DNA of 14,789 nt from Candidatus Latescibacterota bacterium (GCA_022827165.1 JAJDTN010000020.1:1-14789), one strand, 5' to 3'; shown: positions 1 through 6,986, counted from the stretch's first letter. Program-made: numbers and translations. Notes: a model not told the origin generated them from the letters alone.

Positions 1-401
1 ACCACCGACGCGCGCAGCCTCGGCTCCGGTTCCAGCCACTCCTCGATCTGCCAGGTGTTGACCGCCGCTGCCAGGGCCGCCCCGAGGTCGGCGTTGTGCA
101 CCGAGGAGGCCTGGTAGTTGCAGGTCAGGATCCCGTGCTCCAGCTCCCAGGCGTCGAGGACGTGGCCGCGGACCTGCGCCAGGGTCGATCCCGGCGGCCC
201 GTCACCGTCCCGGAAGTCGGGCCGCGCCGTCAGCGGCAACCCCGGCGGATAGTCGGAAGCGTCGGGCCCGCGAAAGCCGGAGTGGGAGGTGTAGTCGACC
301 CAGTGGTCGGGCAGGTGCGCCTGCAGGCTCTCGAGGGCGGGCTCGTTGTGGATGTCGCAGTCGATGAGGGGGCGGCCCCCGCGGTCGCCGAGGGTCCGCA
401 T
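1..401 (-). CDS. Amidohydrolase-family (amidohydrolase_2) protein, 5' part only
   Basis: Only the N-terminal 133 or so residues lie in the window; the gene runs off the left edge. Reading from ATG at 401 gives a protein with an early IDCDIHNEP segment (residues 13-21). Its D-x-H resembles the first metal-ligand motif of ACMSD-like, TIM-barrel amidohydrolases. Near residue 100 comes a stretch with HNADLGAALA and NTWQIEEWL, which matches the 'NPDLA..LA.AVNDW..EEWL' region I know from uncharacterised amidohydrolase_2 proteins. Such proteins are metal-dependent hydrolases or decarboxylases acting on small cyclic or carboxylated substrates. The start lies 1 nt after the stop of the upstream PhyH gene, with GGAG about 10 nt before the ATG inside that gene, so translation is probably coupled. 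The second half of the active site cannot be checked here. The substrate is unknown. Confidence 0.75.
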   Translation of the reverse strand, partial: MRTLGDRGGRPLIDCDIHNEPALESLQAHLPDHWVDYTSHSGFRGPDASDYPPGLPLTARPDFRDGDGPPGSTLAQVRGHVLDAWELEHGILTCNYQASSVHNADLGAALAAAVNTWQIEEWLEPEPRLRASV

Positions 402-402
402 C

Positions 403-1155
403 TCAGAAGCGCTCCAGCAGCAGGCCGGTGATGGCGTTGGGCCGCTGGTAGTAGCGGCGGACCGCCTCGTCGCCGTGCTCCCACAGCCGCCGCGGGAAGA
501 TCGTGTAGTTGCTCACGGGCGGCGCCGAGCGGCGGCCGCAGTAGATGTGGATGGTGCGCCGCTCCACCGGGCTGCGGCGGACGTTGCCGGCGTGGAACAT
601 GCCGGCGTTGAAGAGGATCGCCGTGCCCTTCGGCCCCTCGATGTGGTGGGCCGTGTCCAGGTCGTAGTGATCCAGGGCCGGTAACTGCCCGTCCTGGGCC
701 GAGCCGGGGATGAGGCTGAAGGTGTGGGTGGCGGCGTCCACGTCGCTCAGGTAGTAGGCGACGGAGAGGTAGTGGGTGGAGTACGGAGGCCCGGAGCCGA
801 GTTGCGGCCAGCCGCCGCCGTCGCGGTGCCAGTTGCAGTAGGGTTCGCCGTCGTAGGGCCGGCGGATGCGCACCGAGTGCTCCTCGGCGCAAAGCTCGGG
901 GCCGAGGATCGCCTCCAGCAGCGGCAGCAGGGACGGGGGCCGCATGGTGACGTCCATCTCCTCGTGGGCCAGCAGCATGTGCACGTTGAGGGTGACGTGG
1001 CCCTCCTCGCGCTCGATCCAGAACGGCGTGCCGGCGGCCAGGTCGCGGTCGATGGCGTCGTTGGCCGCTTCCACCTGGCCGGCGTCCAGTGCGCCGGGCA
1101 CCACGAGATATCCCGTGCGGCGGTAGTCTTGGAGCTGTTCGTCGAGAGTGGTCAT
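403..1155 (-). CDS. Phytanoyl-CoA dioxygenase (PhyH) family protein, copy A
   Basis: A 250-aa non-heme Fe(II)/2-oxoglutarate-dependent oxygenase of the PhyH family. The N-terminus is typical (YRRTGYLVVPGALDAGQ). The facial triad is visible: H110 and D112 in NWHRDGG, distal H188 in MFHAGNV, and an Arg around 199-200 in the position that usually binds the 2-oxoglutarate carboxylate. Length and architecture are normal for bacterial PhyH proteins, which hydroxylate small molecules; the substrate cannot be inferred. ATG at 1155 is chosen because only nine residues precede the conserved YRRTGYLVVPG start of the fold. No Shine-Dalgarno sequence is seen upstream. Instead a GC-rich inverted repeat abuts the start codon (separate entry). 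The gene lies between PhyH copy B and the amidohydrolase in the same orientation, so it is probably co-transcribed with them. Confidence 0.9.
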   Translation of the reverse strand: MTTLDEQLQDYRRTGYLVVPGALDAGQVEAANDAIDRDLAAGTPFWIEREEGHVTLNVHMLLAHEEMDVTMRPPSLLPLLEAILGPELCAEEHSVRIRRPYDGEPYCNWHRDGGGWPQLGSGPPYSTHYLSVAYYLSDVDAATHTFSLIPGSAQDGQLPALDHYDLDTAHHIEGPKGTAILFNAGMFHAGNVRRSPVERRTIHIYCGRRSAPPVSNYTIFPRRLWEHGDEAVRRYYQRPNAITGLLLERF

Positions 1156-1190
1156 GGCCGCGGGGACGATAATCCCGGGGGGCCGCGGCC
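1156..1190 (-). repeat. Perfect 8-bp inverted repeat abutting the start codon of PhyH copy A
   Basis: GGCCGCGG at 1156-1163 and its reverse complement CCGCGGCC at 1183-1190 flank a 19-nt loop. In the transcript the 3' arm ends exactly one base before the ATG at 1155. No T-tract follows, so it is not an intrinsic terminator. It occupies the place where a ribosome binding site would be and could be a translational control hairpin. It may also be a chance product of GC-rich sequence. Confidence 0.5.
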
Positions 1191-1214
1191 GTCCACAGGC
1201 GGCGCCGAGGGAGT

Positions 1215-1970
1215 TCAAGCGGTCCAGGGCTCCGGGTCGGCGAAGAGGGTCCGGGCCTCCGGGCCCAGGCGGGCGGACGCCTCGCGGCTCAGGGCGCTGG
1301 AGAACACCATGTGCGGGTCGTCGCGCCGGCAGAAGAAGCTGGTCAGGCTGTGGCGCGGCTCGCCGCTGTCGTTGCGGGTGGTGCCGTGCCACATGTGGCT
1401 GTTGATGACGATCACGGTGCCCGCCTCGCCGGGCACCAGGCTCTCCTCCGGGTGGGGGGCGGCCGGATCGTCCAGGACATCGGGAGCTTGGCCTCGGAGG
1501 TGGGTGCCGGGAATCACCCGCGTGGCGCCGTTGGCCTCGGTGAAATCGGAGAGCATCCAGATCGAGTTGGCGACCGCGCAGCGCCCGGGCCGCGGCGGCG
1601 GGCCGTTGTAGTCGACATGCAGCTTCTGCTGCTCGGCGCCGGGGGGATGAGGACGGCCGTGGACGCCGAAGGACTTGACGTGTCCGTCGAGGAGGTGGCA
1701 GATGGCGGCGAGAACGCGGGGATGGGTGAAGCAGATGTCGAAGCCGGCCGACTTGTTCTGCATGTAGCTGGACTCGGCGGGGCCGTCCGGGCGGCCCGTG
1801 CCTTCGCCGGCGTAGACCGCCTCCGCCGCGGCGATGAGTCCGGCGATCTGTTGAGCGTTCAGGATGCCGGGCAGCGGCAGGTACCCCTCCCGGTCGAGGT
1901 GCGCCTTCTCGTCCTCGGAGAGGGTGTCCGGCCGCACGCCCAGGGCCTCCAGGGCTTCGGGGAGCGTCAC
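1215..1970 (-). CDS. Phytanoyl-CoA dioxygenase (PhyH) family protein, copy B
   Basis: A 251-aa PhyH-family Fe(II)/2-oxoglutarate oxygenase, clearly divergent from copy A. The metal triad is H118 and D120 in KLHVDYNG and distal H195 in SHMWHGTTRN; R206 is the likely 2-oxoglutarate-binding Arg. The GATRVIPGTHLRG segment is a standard part of the double-stranded beta-helix. The start is taken as GTG at 1970 because the fold begins near residue 19 and no ATG is available in this frame nearby; GTG at V12 is an alternative. The chosen GTG overlaps the TGA of a short open frame that links back to the lipoyl-protein gene. The ribosome binding site is weak (GGCGGGA at best). The substrate is unknown; the context suggests oxygenation of the compound processed by the E1/lipoyl system. 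Confidence 0.88.
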   Translation of the reverse strand: MTLPEALEALGVRPDTLSEDEKAHLDREGYLPLPGILNAQQIAGLIAAAEAVYAGEGTGRPDGPAESSYMQNKSAGFDICFTHPRVLAAICHLLDGHVKSFGVHGRPHPPGAEQQKLHVDYNGPPPRPGRCAVANSIWMLSDFTEANGATRVIPGTHLRGQAPDVLDDPAAPHPEESLVPGEAGTVIVINSHMWHGTTRNDSGEPRHSLTSFFCRRDDPHMVFSSALSREASARLGPEARTLFADPEPWTA

Positions 1971-2122
1971 CGGCCTGCGGTCCCGCCTTCGGCCGGGTCC
2001 CCGCTGCCATAGCCGGGCGCCTCCGGCGCCCGGGGCCGGTTGACGCGTCCTCCGCGGCTGGCCCGCTGCCCTCGGCCGGATCCAGGTGCCCCGGGCCCAT
2101 CCACGGCTTCGGGCATCGTCAC
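1967..2122 (-). other. 51-codon bridging ORF, possibly a leader or decayed PhyH 5' end
   Basis: This open frame exactly spans the gap between the lipoyl-protein gene and PhyH copy B. Its GTG at 2122 overlaps the TGA of the lipoyl gene, and its own TGA (1969-1967) overlaps the GTG of PhyH copy B, so both junctions read GTGA. An ATG at 2116 with GGAG 8 nt upstream is an alternative start. The product is rich in Gly, Arg and Pro and resembles no family I recognise. Its first 25 nt match the first 25 nt of PhyH copy B at 21 positions, which suggests a duplicated gene start. It could act only to couple translation, or it could be non-coding. I am unsure that a protein is made. Confidence 0.3.
2013..2033. 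repeat. Perfect 9-bp hairpin (3-nt loop) between lipoyl gene and PhyH copy B
   Basis: CCGGGCGCC at 2013-2021 and GGCGCCCGG at 2025-2033 are perfect inverted arms around a 3-nt loop. On the transcribed (minus) strand no run of T follows, so this is not a classical intrinsic terminator. It could stabilise or process the message between the carrier gene and the PhyH genes. Confidence 0.5.
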
Positions 2123-3147
2123 GGCTCCGTCGATCCGCCTCCGGCGGCTTGATCCGCCGCGGCTGCGCGCACGTCGTCCTCGGTGATGCGGCCGGTGCGG
2201 CCGGTGCCGCGGACCTTCCGCCAGTCGATGCCGAGCTGCTGCGCCAGGCGCCGGGCGCGGGGGCTGATGGCGGGGGAGCCTGCGGACGGGGCTGCCCCGG
2301 GCGCCGCGGATCCGGCTTCCGATGTCGGCGCCTTCGCGCCCCCTGCAGGCTCGCCCCCGGCCGACGCCGGCGCGTTGCTCGCATCGGGCGCCGCCGCGCT
2401 CTCTGCCTGGCTCGCTGTGGGTGAACCGGCTTCCGGTGCCGATGGCCCCCTCGCGGATCCCGGTGACGCGCTGCCTGGAGGGCTCGCCGCGGATGGCCCG
2501 GCTTCCGGTGCCGGCTGCCCGCCAGCGGATCCCGCTGACGCGCTGCCGGCCGGGCCCGGCGCGCTCGAGGCGGGTGGGGACGCCGCATCGGCATCGGACC
2601 CTGGGGGTGGCGCGCTCCCCACGGGTGCCGCGGCTTCCGCCCCCGGCCGGCCGGCGGCTCCCTTGGGCACGCTTCCGGCGGAGGGTGGCGCGGGTGCCGC
2701 ATCGGCACCGGATCCTGGCCGCGGCGCCGGTCCTGCTCCCCCCGGCGCCTCGCTCCCCGCGCCGGCCGCCGCGGATCGGGCAGCCGCCTCCGACGCCGGG
2801 GCACTGCGGGCCCCTGGGCGAACGCTCTCCGAAGACGCCGCGGGTGCCGCACCGGCCCCCGACCCTGCGGCCGGCGCCCGCACCGAGGCCGGCGGTTCCT
2901 CCCCCTCGGCCAGCAGAAACCCGAGCACCGTGCCCACGGGCACCGTGGCCCCGGGGCCGGGGGCGTCCCCGGGGATGTGCAGCCGCCCCGCGTCGAAGGA
3001 CTCGACCTCGTTGATCGCCTTGTCCGTCTCCACCGTGAACAGGACCTCGCCGGCCTGCACCGCCTCGCCCGGTTGCTTGAGCCACTCCACGAGGGTGCCC
3101 TCCTGCATGGTCCAGCCGAGCCGGGGCATGACGATCTCGACGGCCAC
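2119..3147 (-). CDS. Lipoyl-carrier / E3-binding protein, E2-like but without acyltransferase core
   Basis: A 342-aa protein built like the front half of a 2-oxoacid dehydrogenase E2. Residues 1-80 are a lipoyl domain; the attachment Lys is K43 in VETDKAINEVES. Residues from about 84 to 290 form a very long Ala/Pro/Gly/Ser linker. Residues 294-331 are a peripheral-subunit (E3)-binding domain (SPRARRLAQQLGIDW, then GTGRTGRITEDDV). The stop follows 11 residues later. The catalytic CoA-acyltransferase domain (about 230 residues, with an HxxxDG motif) that normally follows is absent, and the 148-nt gap downstream cannot hold it. The start is GTG at 3147 with GAGGAG 5 nt upstream, inside the end of the E1-beta gene. 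The role should be to carry the acyl group from E1 and to recruit E3; acyl transfer to CoA would need another protein. Confidence 0.9.
   Translation of the reverse strand: MAVEIVMPRLGWTMQEGTLVEWLKQPGEAVQAGEVLFTVETDKAINEVESFDAGRLHIPGDAPGPGATVPVGTVLGFLLAEGEEPPASVRAPAAGSGAGAAPAASSESVRPGARSAPASEAAARSAAAGAGSEAPGGAGPAPRPGSGADAAPAPPSAGSVPKGAAGRPGAEAAAPVGSAPPPGSDADAASPPASSAPGPAGSASAGSAGGQPAPEAGPSAASPPGSASPGSARGPSAPEAGSPTASQAESAAAPDASNAPASAGGEPAGGAKAPTSEAGSAAPGAAPSAGSPAISPRARRLAQQLGIDWRKVRGTGRTGRITEDDVRAAAADQAAGGGSTEP
2426..2569 (-). repeat. Two tandem 72-bp imperfect repeats in the lipoyl-protein linker
   Basis: The block starting at 2426 and the block starting at 2498 share a near-identical first half, including a 15-nt identical opening (CCGGCTTCCGGTGCC on the plus strand), at an exact 72-nt offset. 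In protein they give two 24-residue units of the pattern GSASxGSAxG..APEAG...AS. The in-frame period points to linker growth by tandem duplication. Looser related segments occur around 2580-2720. Confidence 0.7.
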
Positions 3148-3149
3148 GG

Positions 3150-4133
3150 CTACTCCTCGGCCAGGCCGCGCACGGCGTCGGCCACGTGATCGGCGGTGGG
3201 CGCCACCGCCGCCTCCAGGGGCGCGCTGTAGGGGGTCGGCGCGTGGGCCCCGTTGAGGCGGCGCACCGGGGCGCCCAGGTCGTCGAAGCCGTGCTCCATC
3301 ACCTTGGCGGAGATCTCGGCGCCGACGCCGCAGGGGCCGAAGGACTCGTCGGCCACCAGCAGCTTCCCGGTCTTGCGCAGCGACGCCAGGATCGTCTCCA
3401 GGTCGAGGGGCGCCAGGGTGCGCGGGTCGATGACCTCCACCGAGATCCCCTCGCCGGAGAGGGTGTCGGCGGCCTGCAGGCTCCGGGGCACCATGGGGCC
3501 GATGGCGACGACGGTGATGTCCGTGCCCTCGCGGCAGAGGCGCGCCTGGCCGAAGGGGACCTCGAAGTCGTCCTCGGGGACCTCGCCCCGCAGCCCGAGG
3601 AGGGACTTGTGCTCCAGGTAGATCACCGGGTCGTCGCCGCTGAGGGCGGAAGCCATCAGCCCCTTGGCGTCGTATGGCGAGGCCGGCACGGCCACCCGCA
3701 GGCCGGGGACGTTGACGAAGAGCGGGTAGTAGCTGCCGGAGTGATGGGTGGCGTGGCCGCCGCCGATGCCGCCGCAGCCGCGCAGGAGCACGGGCATCCG
3801 CAGGCGGCCTCCGGACATGTACTGGATCTTGGCGATCTGGTTGGTCAGCTCGCCGGCGGCGTCGAGGAGGAAGTCGACGAACATGAAGTCGACCACGGGC
3901 CGGGTGCCGGTCATGGCGGCGCCGGCGCACAGGCCGACGAAGCCGCGCTCGCAGATCGGCGTGTCCCGCAGGCGCCGGGGGCCGAAGCGGTCGTAGAGGC
4001 CGGTGGTGGTGTTGAAGTTGCCGCCGCGCTCGCCGATCCCCTCGCCGAGGACGAAGATCGTCGGGTCCCGCTCCATGGCGGCGGTCAGGGCCTCGCGGGC
4101 GGCCTCGGTGTAGGTGATCCGACGGCCGGCCAT
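3150..4133 (-). CDS. Thiamine-diphosphate 2-oxoacid dehydrogenase E1 component, beta subunit
   Basis: A 327-aa protein, the usual length for a stand-alone E1-beta of the pyruvate, acetoin or branched-chain type. Diagnostic stretches in order are: LGEGIGERGG near 29-38, ICERGFVGLCAG with E62 (the Glu that contacts the thiamine ring in this family), FMFVDFLLDAAGELTNQIAK near 83-102, the HATHHSGSYYPLFVNVPGLRV loop near 127-147, SPYDAKGLM near 152-160, and VIDPRTLAPLD in the C-terminal domain. With E1-alpha it should form an alpha2beta2 heterotetramer that decarboxylates a 2-oxoacid and acylates the lipoyl protein. Its ATG overlaps the E1-alpha stop (ATGA), with GGAGG about 12 nt upstream. The substrate could be pyruvate, acetoin or a branched or modified oxoacid; the sequence alone does not decide. 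Confidence 0.93.
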   Translation of the reverse strand: MAGRRITYTEAAREALTAAMERDPTIFVLGEGIGERGGNFNTTTGLYDRFGPRRLRDTPICERGFVGLCAGAAMTGTRPVVDFMFVDFLLDAAGELTNQIAKIQYMSGGRLRMPVLLRGCGGIGGGHATHHSGSYYPLFVNVPGLRVAVPASPYDAKGLMASALSGDDPVIYLEHKSLLGLRGEVPEDDFEVPFGQARLCREGTDITVVAIGPMVPRSLQAADTLSGEGISVEVIDPRTLAPLDLETILASLRKTGKLLVADESFGPCGVGAEISAKVMEHGFDDLGAPVRRLNGAHAPTPYSAPLEAAVAPTADHVADAVRGLAEE

Positions 4134-5104
4134 CAGGAGCCGCCTCCGTACACGTGGTCGCTCACGGTGGCCGGGTCCGGCCACGGGCTGGCCTCGGCGA
4201 AGGCGGCGGCCTCCGCGATCTCGGCGTCCACTTCGGCGGCGACCGCCTCCAGGTCGTCCGCCGTGGCCGCGGAACCGTCCAACAGGGCGTGCGCGAGCAG
4301 GGGAATGGGGTCCCGCTGCCGCCAGCGGTCGATCTCCTCCCGGGAGCGGTAGCCGCCGTCGCCCATGCCCTCGGCGTGGGGCCGCGTGCGGTAGGTGCGG
4401 CACTCCAACAGGGAGGGGCCGCCGCCGCCGCGGGCCCTCTCCACGGCCTCCCCGGCCGCCGCGTACACGGCCAGCGCGTCGTTGCCGTCGACGCACTCGC
4501 CCGGCATGCCGTAGCCTCCGGCGCGGCCGGCCACGTCGGTGTTGCGCGCCGCGTAGTCGAAGGCGACCTCGGTGGCGTACAGGTTGTTCTCGCAGACGAA
4601 GAGCACGGGCAGGTCCCAGATGGCGGCCAGGTTCAGCCCCTCGTGGAAGGCGCCGTTGCCCACGGCGCCGTCGCCGAAGAAGGCGACGCCCACCCGGTCG
4701 GTCTCCAGCAGCTGGAAGGAGTAGCCGGCGCCGGCGGCCTGGAGGATGCAGGGCCCGACGATGCCGCTGGTGCCCATCATCCCTATCTCCGGGGCGAAGA
4801 GGTGCATGCTGCCGCCGCGGCCCCCGGAGCAGCCCGTGGCCCGTCCGAAGAGCTCGGCCATCAGCGCCCGGGGCGGCACGCCCTTGGCCAGGGCGTGGCC
4901 GTGGCCGCGGTGGGTGCTGAAGACGGCGTCGTCGTCGCGCAGGTGGGCGCAGACCCCGGCGGCCACCGCCTCCTGGCCGACGTAGGTGTGGCAGGCGCCG
5001 GTGATCCGGCCGGCGGCGTACGACCGCGCCAGCTGCTCCTCGCAGCGGCGGATGCGCAGCATCGTTCGGTAGAGATCCAACTGGACGGCGGGGGAGGGGG
5101 TCAT
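4133..5104 (-). CDS. Thiamine-diphosphate 2-oxoacid dehydrogenase E1 component, alpha subunit
   Basis: A 323-aa E1-alpha. The thiamine-diphosphate/Mg motif runs from GDG (residues 144-146) to NN (173-174), about 30 residues apart as the family requires. Other marks are the HTYVGQEAVAAG segment (39-50), the phosphorylation-loop-like HRGHGH at 65-70, and GGRGGSMH at 94-101. The overall pattern resembles acetoin- and pyruvate-dehydrogenase E1-alpha proteins. It decarboxylates a 2-oxoacid to a hydroxyalkyl-ThDP intermediate together with the beta subunit encoded immediately downstream. ATG at 5104 is chosen; it follows the SDR stop by 2 nt and has GGGG 5-8 nt upstream. A GTG at 5110 that overlaps the SDR stop is an alternative. 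The tight packing with the SDR and E1-beta genes indicates an operon. Confidence 0.93.
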   Translation of the reverse strand: MTPSPAVQLDLYRTMLRIRRCEEQLARSYAAGRITGACHTYVGQEAVAAGVCAHLRDDDAVFSTHRGHGHALAKGVPPRALMAELFGRATGCSGGRGGSMHLFAPEIGMMGTSGIVGPCILQAAGAGYSFQLLETDRVGVAFFGDGAVGNGAFHEGLNLAAIWDLPVLFVCENNLYATEVAFDYAARNTDVAGRAGGYGMPGECVDGNDALAVYAAAGEAVERARGGGGPSLLECRTYRTRPHAEGMGDGGYRSREEIDRWRQRDPIPLLAHALLDGSAATADDLEAVAAEVDAEIAEAAAFAEASPWPDPATVSDHVYGGGS

Positions 5105-5106
5105 GC

Positions 5107-5922
5107 TCACCCCGTGATCCCCGGCCCCCCGGGGTAGGAGGCGCCGGCGTTCATGGCGAGGTTGCCGCCGTCCACGGGCAGCATCACCCCGGTGACCCAG
5201 CGCGACGCATCCGAGGCCAGGAAGACGGCGGCCCCCTTCACGTCGTCCGGTTGGCCCAGGCGGCCCCGGGCCAGGCCCCGCAGCCACTGCTCCTCCATGC
5301 GCGGGTCCCGCTCGATCCGCTCCCGCAGGTTGGGGTTGAGGATCTGCGCCAGGAGGATGGCGTTGACGCGCACCCCGCGGCTGGCCCACTCGGTGCTCAG
5401 CTCGCGGGTCATCTGGGCGACGCCGCCCATGGCCGTGCTGTAGGCCATGTGGCCCCTGCCCATGGCGGTCAGGCTCGCCAGGGAGCCGATGTTGATGATG
5501 CTGCCGCCGCCGGCGGCGAGCATGCGGCGCCCCGCCTCCTGGCAGCTGCAGAACCGCCCCACCACCAGCCCCTGGAGCGACTCCTTCACGCTGTCGAGGT
5601 CCAGGTCCTCCGGCGGCCCGAGGACGATCTCGCCGCCGGCGACGTTGGCGAGGGCATCGATGCGGCCGAACTCGCGGTCGAGGCGCTCGAACATGGGCCG
5701 GACCTGCTCCGGGTCGGAGACGTCGCAGCGCACCGGCACGGCGCGCCGGCCCAGGGCCTCGATGTCGGCGGCGGTGGCCTCGGCGCCGGCTTCGTCGAGG
5801 TCGGCCAGCATCAGGTCGGCGCCGGCCTCGGCCAGGGCCAGGCTGATGGCGCGGCCCACGCCCCGGGCGGCTCCCGAGACCAGGGCGGCGCGCCCGCTCA
5901 TATCGAACAGGGAGTTGGTCAT
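5107..5922 (-). CDS. SDR-family oxidoreductase with Met in place of the catalytic Lys
   Basis: A 271-aa classical-length short-chain dehydrogenase/reductase. The cofactor motif is SGAARGVGR (16-24). D41 at the end of the second strand suggests NAD(H) preference, and NVAGG (93-97) corresponds to the NAG motif. S147 and Y161 occupy catalytic positions, but the YxxxK motif reads YSTAM, so the Lys is M165 (ATG; AAG would be one base away). The usual Asn of the catalytic tetrad before the fourth helix also appears replaced, probably by Leu near 119. The C-terminal PVDGGNLAMN segment is typical. The ATG overlaps the stop of the upstream dehydrogenase (ATGA) with GGAGG 4 nt upstream. It may be catalytically altered, very slow, or a binding or structural protein. 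Fold assignment is secure; the reaction is not. Confidence 0.88.
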   Translation of the reverse strand: MTNSLFDMSGRAALVSGAARGVGRAISLALAEAGADLMLADLDEAGAEATAADIEALGRRAVPVRCDVSDPEQVRPMFERLDREFGRIDALANVAGGEIVLGPPEDLDLDSVKESLQGLVVGRFCSCQEAGRRMLAAGGGSIINIGSLASLTAMGRGHMAYSTAMGGVAQMTRELSTEWASRGVRVNAILLAQILNPNLRERIERDPRMEEQWLRGLARGRLGQPDDVKGAAVFLASDASRWVTGVMLPVDGGNLAMNAGASYPGGPGITG

Positions 5923-6986
5923 CCATCCTCCAGAAGGGCGGGGTCGTGGGGCTTCAGCGGCACCCGGGGCACGACCTCGGGGTTGACGACTTGATCGGGG
6001 CGGGGCATGTGGCCGCGGAGCACGCAGGCCAGGTTCTCGACGCTGCCGGTGGCCACGTCCCGCGTCGAGTCCACGGAGAGGGCCGAGACGTGGGGCGTGG
6101 CGATGACGTTGGGGGCGGTGATGAGCGGGTGGGTGGGGACCTCCTCGGTCTCGCCGAAGATCTCGATGATGCCGAAGGTGTCGAGGCCGGCGCCGCCGAG
6201 ACGCCCGGCGCGCAGCAGCTCGTCCAGAGCGTCCTCGTCGACGATGTCGCCCCGCGAGGCGTTGATCAGGAAGGCGCCGGGCTTCATCCGCTCCAGGCGC
6301 TCCCGGTCGAGGAGCCGGTGCGTCTGTCCGGTCAAGGGCAGGTGCAGGGAGACGAAGTCCGAGCGCTGCAGCAGCTCGTCGAGGCCGACCATCTCGACGC
6401 CCAGCTCATCGGCCTCCGGCGACGGCCGGTCCATGGCGCGGCGGGTGGCGATCACGGTGAGGCCGCAGGGCAGGGCGCGGCGGGTCACGGCGATCGCCGA
6501 GGCGCCCCAGCCGATGAGGCCCAGGGTGAGGCTCGACAGGCGGCGCAGGGCCAGCGACTCGACGCGGGCCTTGCGGTAGGCGCCGGCGAGCATGTGCTGC
6601 GCCATGCGCGGGATGAGGCGGCCCAGGGAGAGGATCATGGCCATCACGTGGTCGGCCATCTCCTCGGTGCTGAAGTCGGGCACGTTGGAGACGACGATGC
6701 CGCGCTCGGTGGCGCGGGCCACGTCGATGCGGTCGGTGCCGTTGCCGATGCGCGAGATGAGGGCGCAGCGCTCCAGGCCGTCGACGACGGCGGCGGGCAG
6801 CTTGGCCGAGACCACGCAAACCGCGTCGGCATCGCGCACGTGGGGCAGGATCTGCTCCGGCTCGGCGGCCTCGACCTCCACCGGGCGCACGCCGAGGCGG
6901 TCGAGGAGCCGGCGCTCGGTCCCGGACATGGGGAACAGCTCGGCGTTGAGGCGGACCACCCGGGCCTCGGCAGGTGATGGCAGCAA
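5919..6986 (-). CDS. D-isomer-specific 2-hydroxyacid dehydrogenase
   Basis: A 355-aa member of the D-2-hydroxyacid/phosphoglycerate dehydrogenase family. Such enzymes interconvert 2-hydroxyacids and 2-oxoacids with NAD(P). The Rossmann loop is GLIGWGASA (156-164), where the third Gly of GxGxxG is Ala. Catalytic R245 lies in NASRGDIVDE, the acidic partner is probably E275 in an extended loop, and H299 lies in TPHVSAL. RIGNGTDRIDV near 79-89 is the usual substrate-domain element. The start is TTG at 6986 because GGAGG sits 9 nt upstream; GTG at 6959 is an in-frame alternative. The gene overlaps the SDR by 4 nt. A product 2-oxoacid would be a natural substrate for the E1 encoded downstream, which is inference from gene order. 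Confidence 0.9.
   Translation of the reverse strand: MLPSPAEARVVRLNAELFPMSGTERRLLDRLGVRPVEVEAAEPEQILPHVRDADAVCVVSAKLPAAVVDGLERCALISRIGNGTDRIDVARATERGIVVSNVPDFSTEEMADHVMAMILSLGRLIPRMAQHMLAGAYRKARVESLALRRLSSLTLGLIGWGASAIAVTRRALPCGLTVIATRRAMDRPSPEADELGVEMVGLDELLQRSDFVSLHLPLTGQTHRLLDRERLERMKPGAFLINASRGDIVDEDALDELLRAGRLGGAGLDTFGIIEIFGETEEVPTHPLITAPNVIATPHVSALSVDSTRDVATGSVENLACVLRGHMPRPDQVVNPEVVPRVPLKPHDPALLEDG

Noticed and set aside
2013..2033. Hairpin considered as an intrinsic terminator for the E1/lipoyl genes.
   Set aside because: No T-tract follows on the transcribed strand, and the downstream PhyH gene lies within 45 nt in the same direction.
1967..2118. Search for a frameshifted or split E2 catalytic domain after the lipoyl protein.
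   Set aside because: The gap is only about 150 nt and none of its frames shows an HxxxDG-like motif or other acyltransferase features; PhyH copy B begins at once.
2183..3256. Plus-strand open frame rich in Ala, Pro and Ser that could be taken for a repetitive surface protein.
   Set aside because: It is the antisense of the lipoyl-protein linker; the minus strand has recognisable domains at both ends of the linker.
3186..4352. Long open frame on the plus strand opposite E1-beta (388 codons).
   Set aside because: It is a GC-driven shadow of E1-beta and E1-alpha, with Gly/Val/Ala/His-rich low-complexity translation and no family features.
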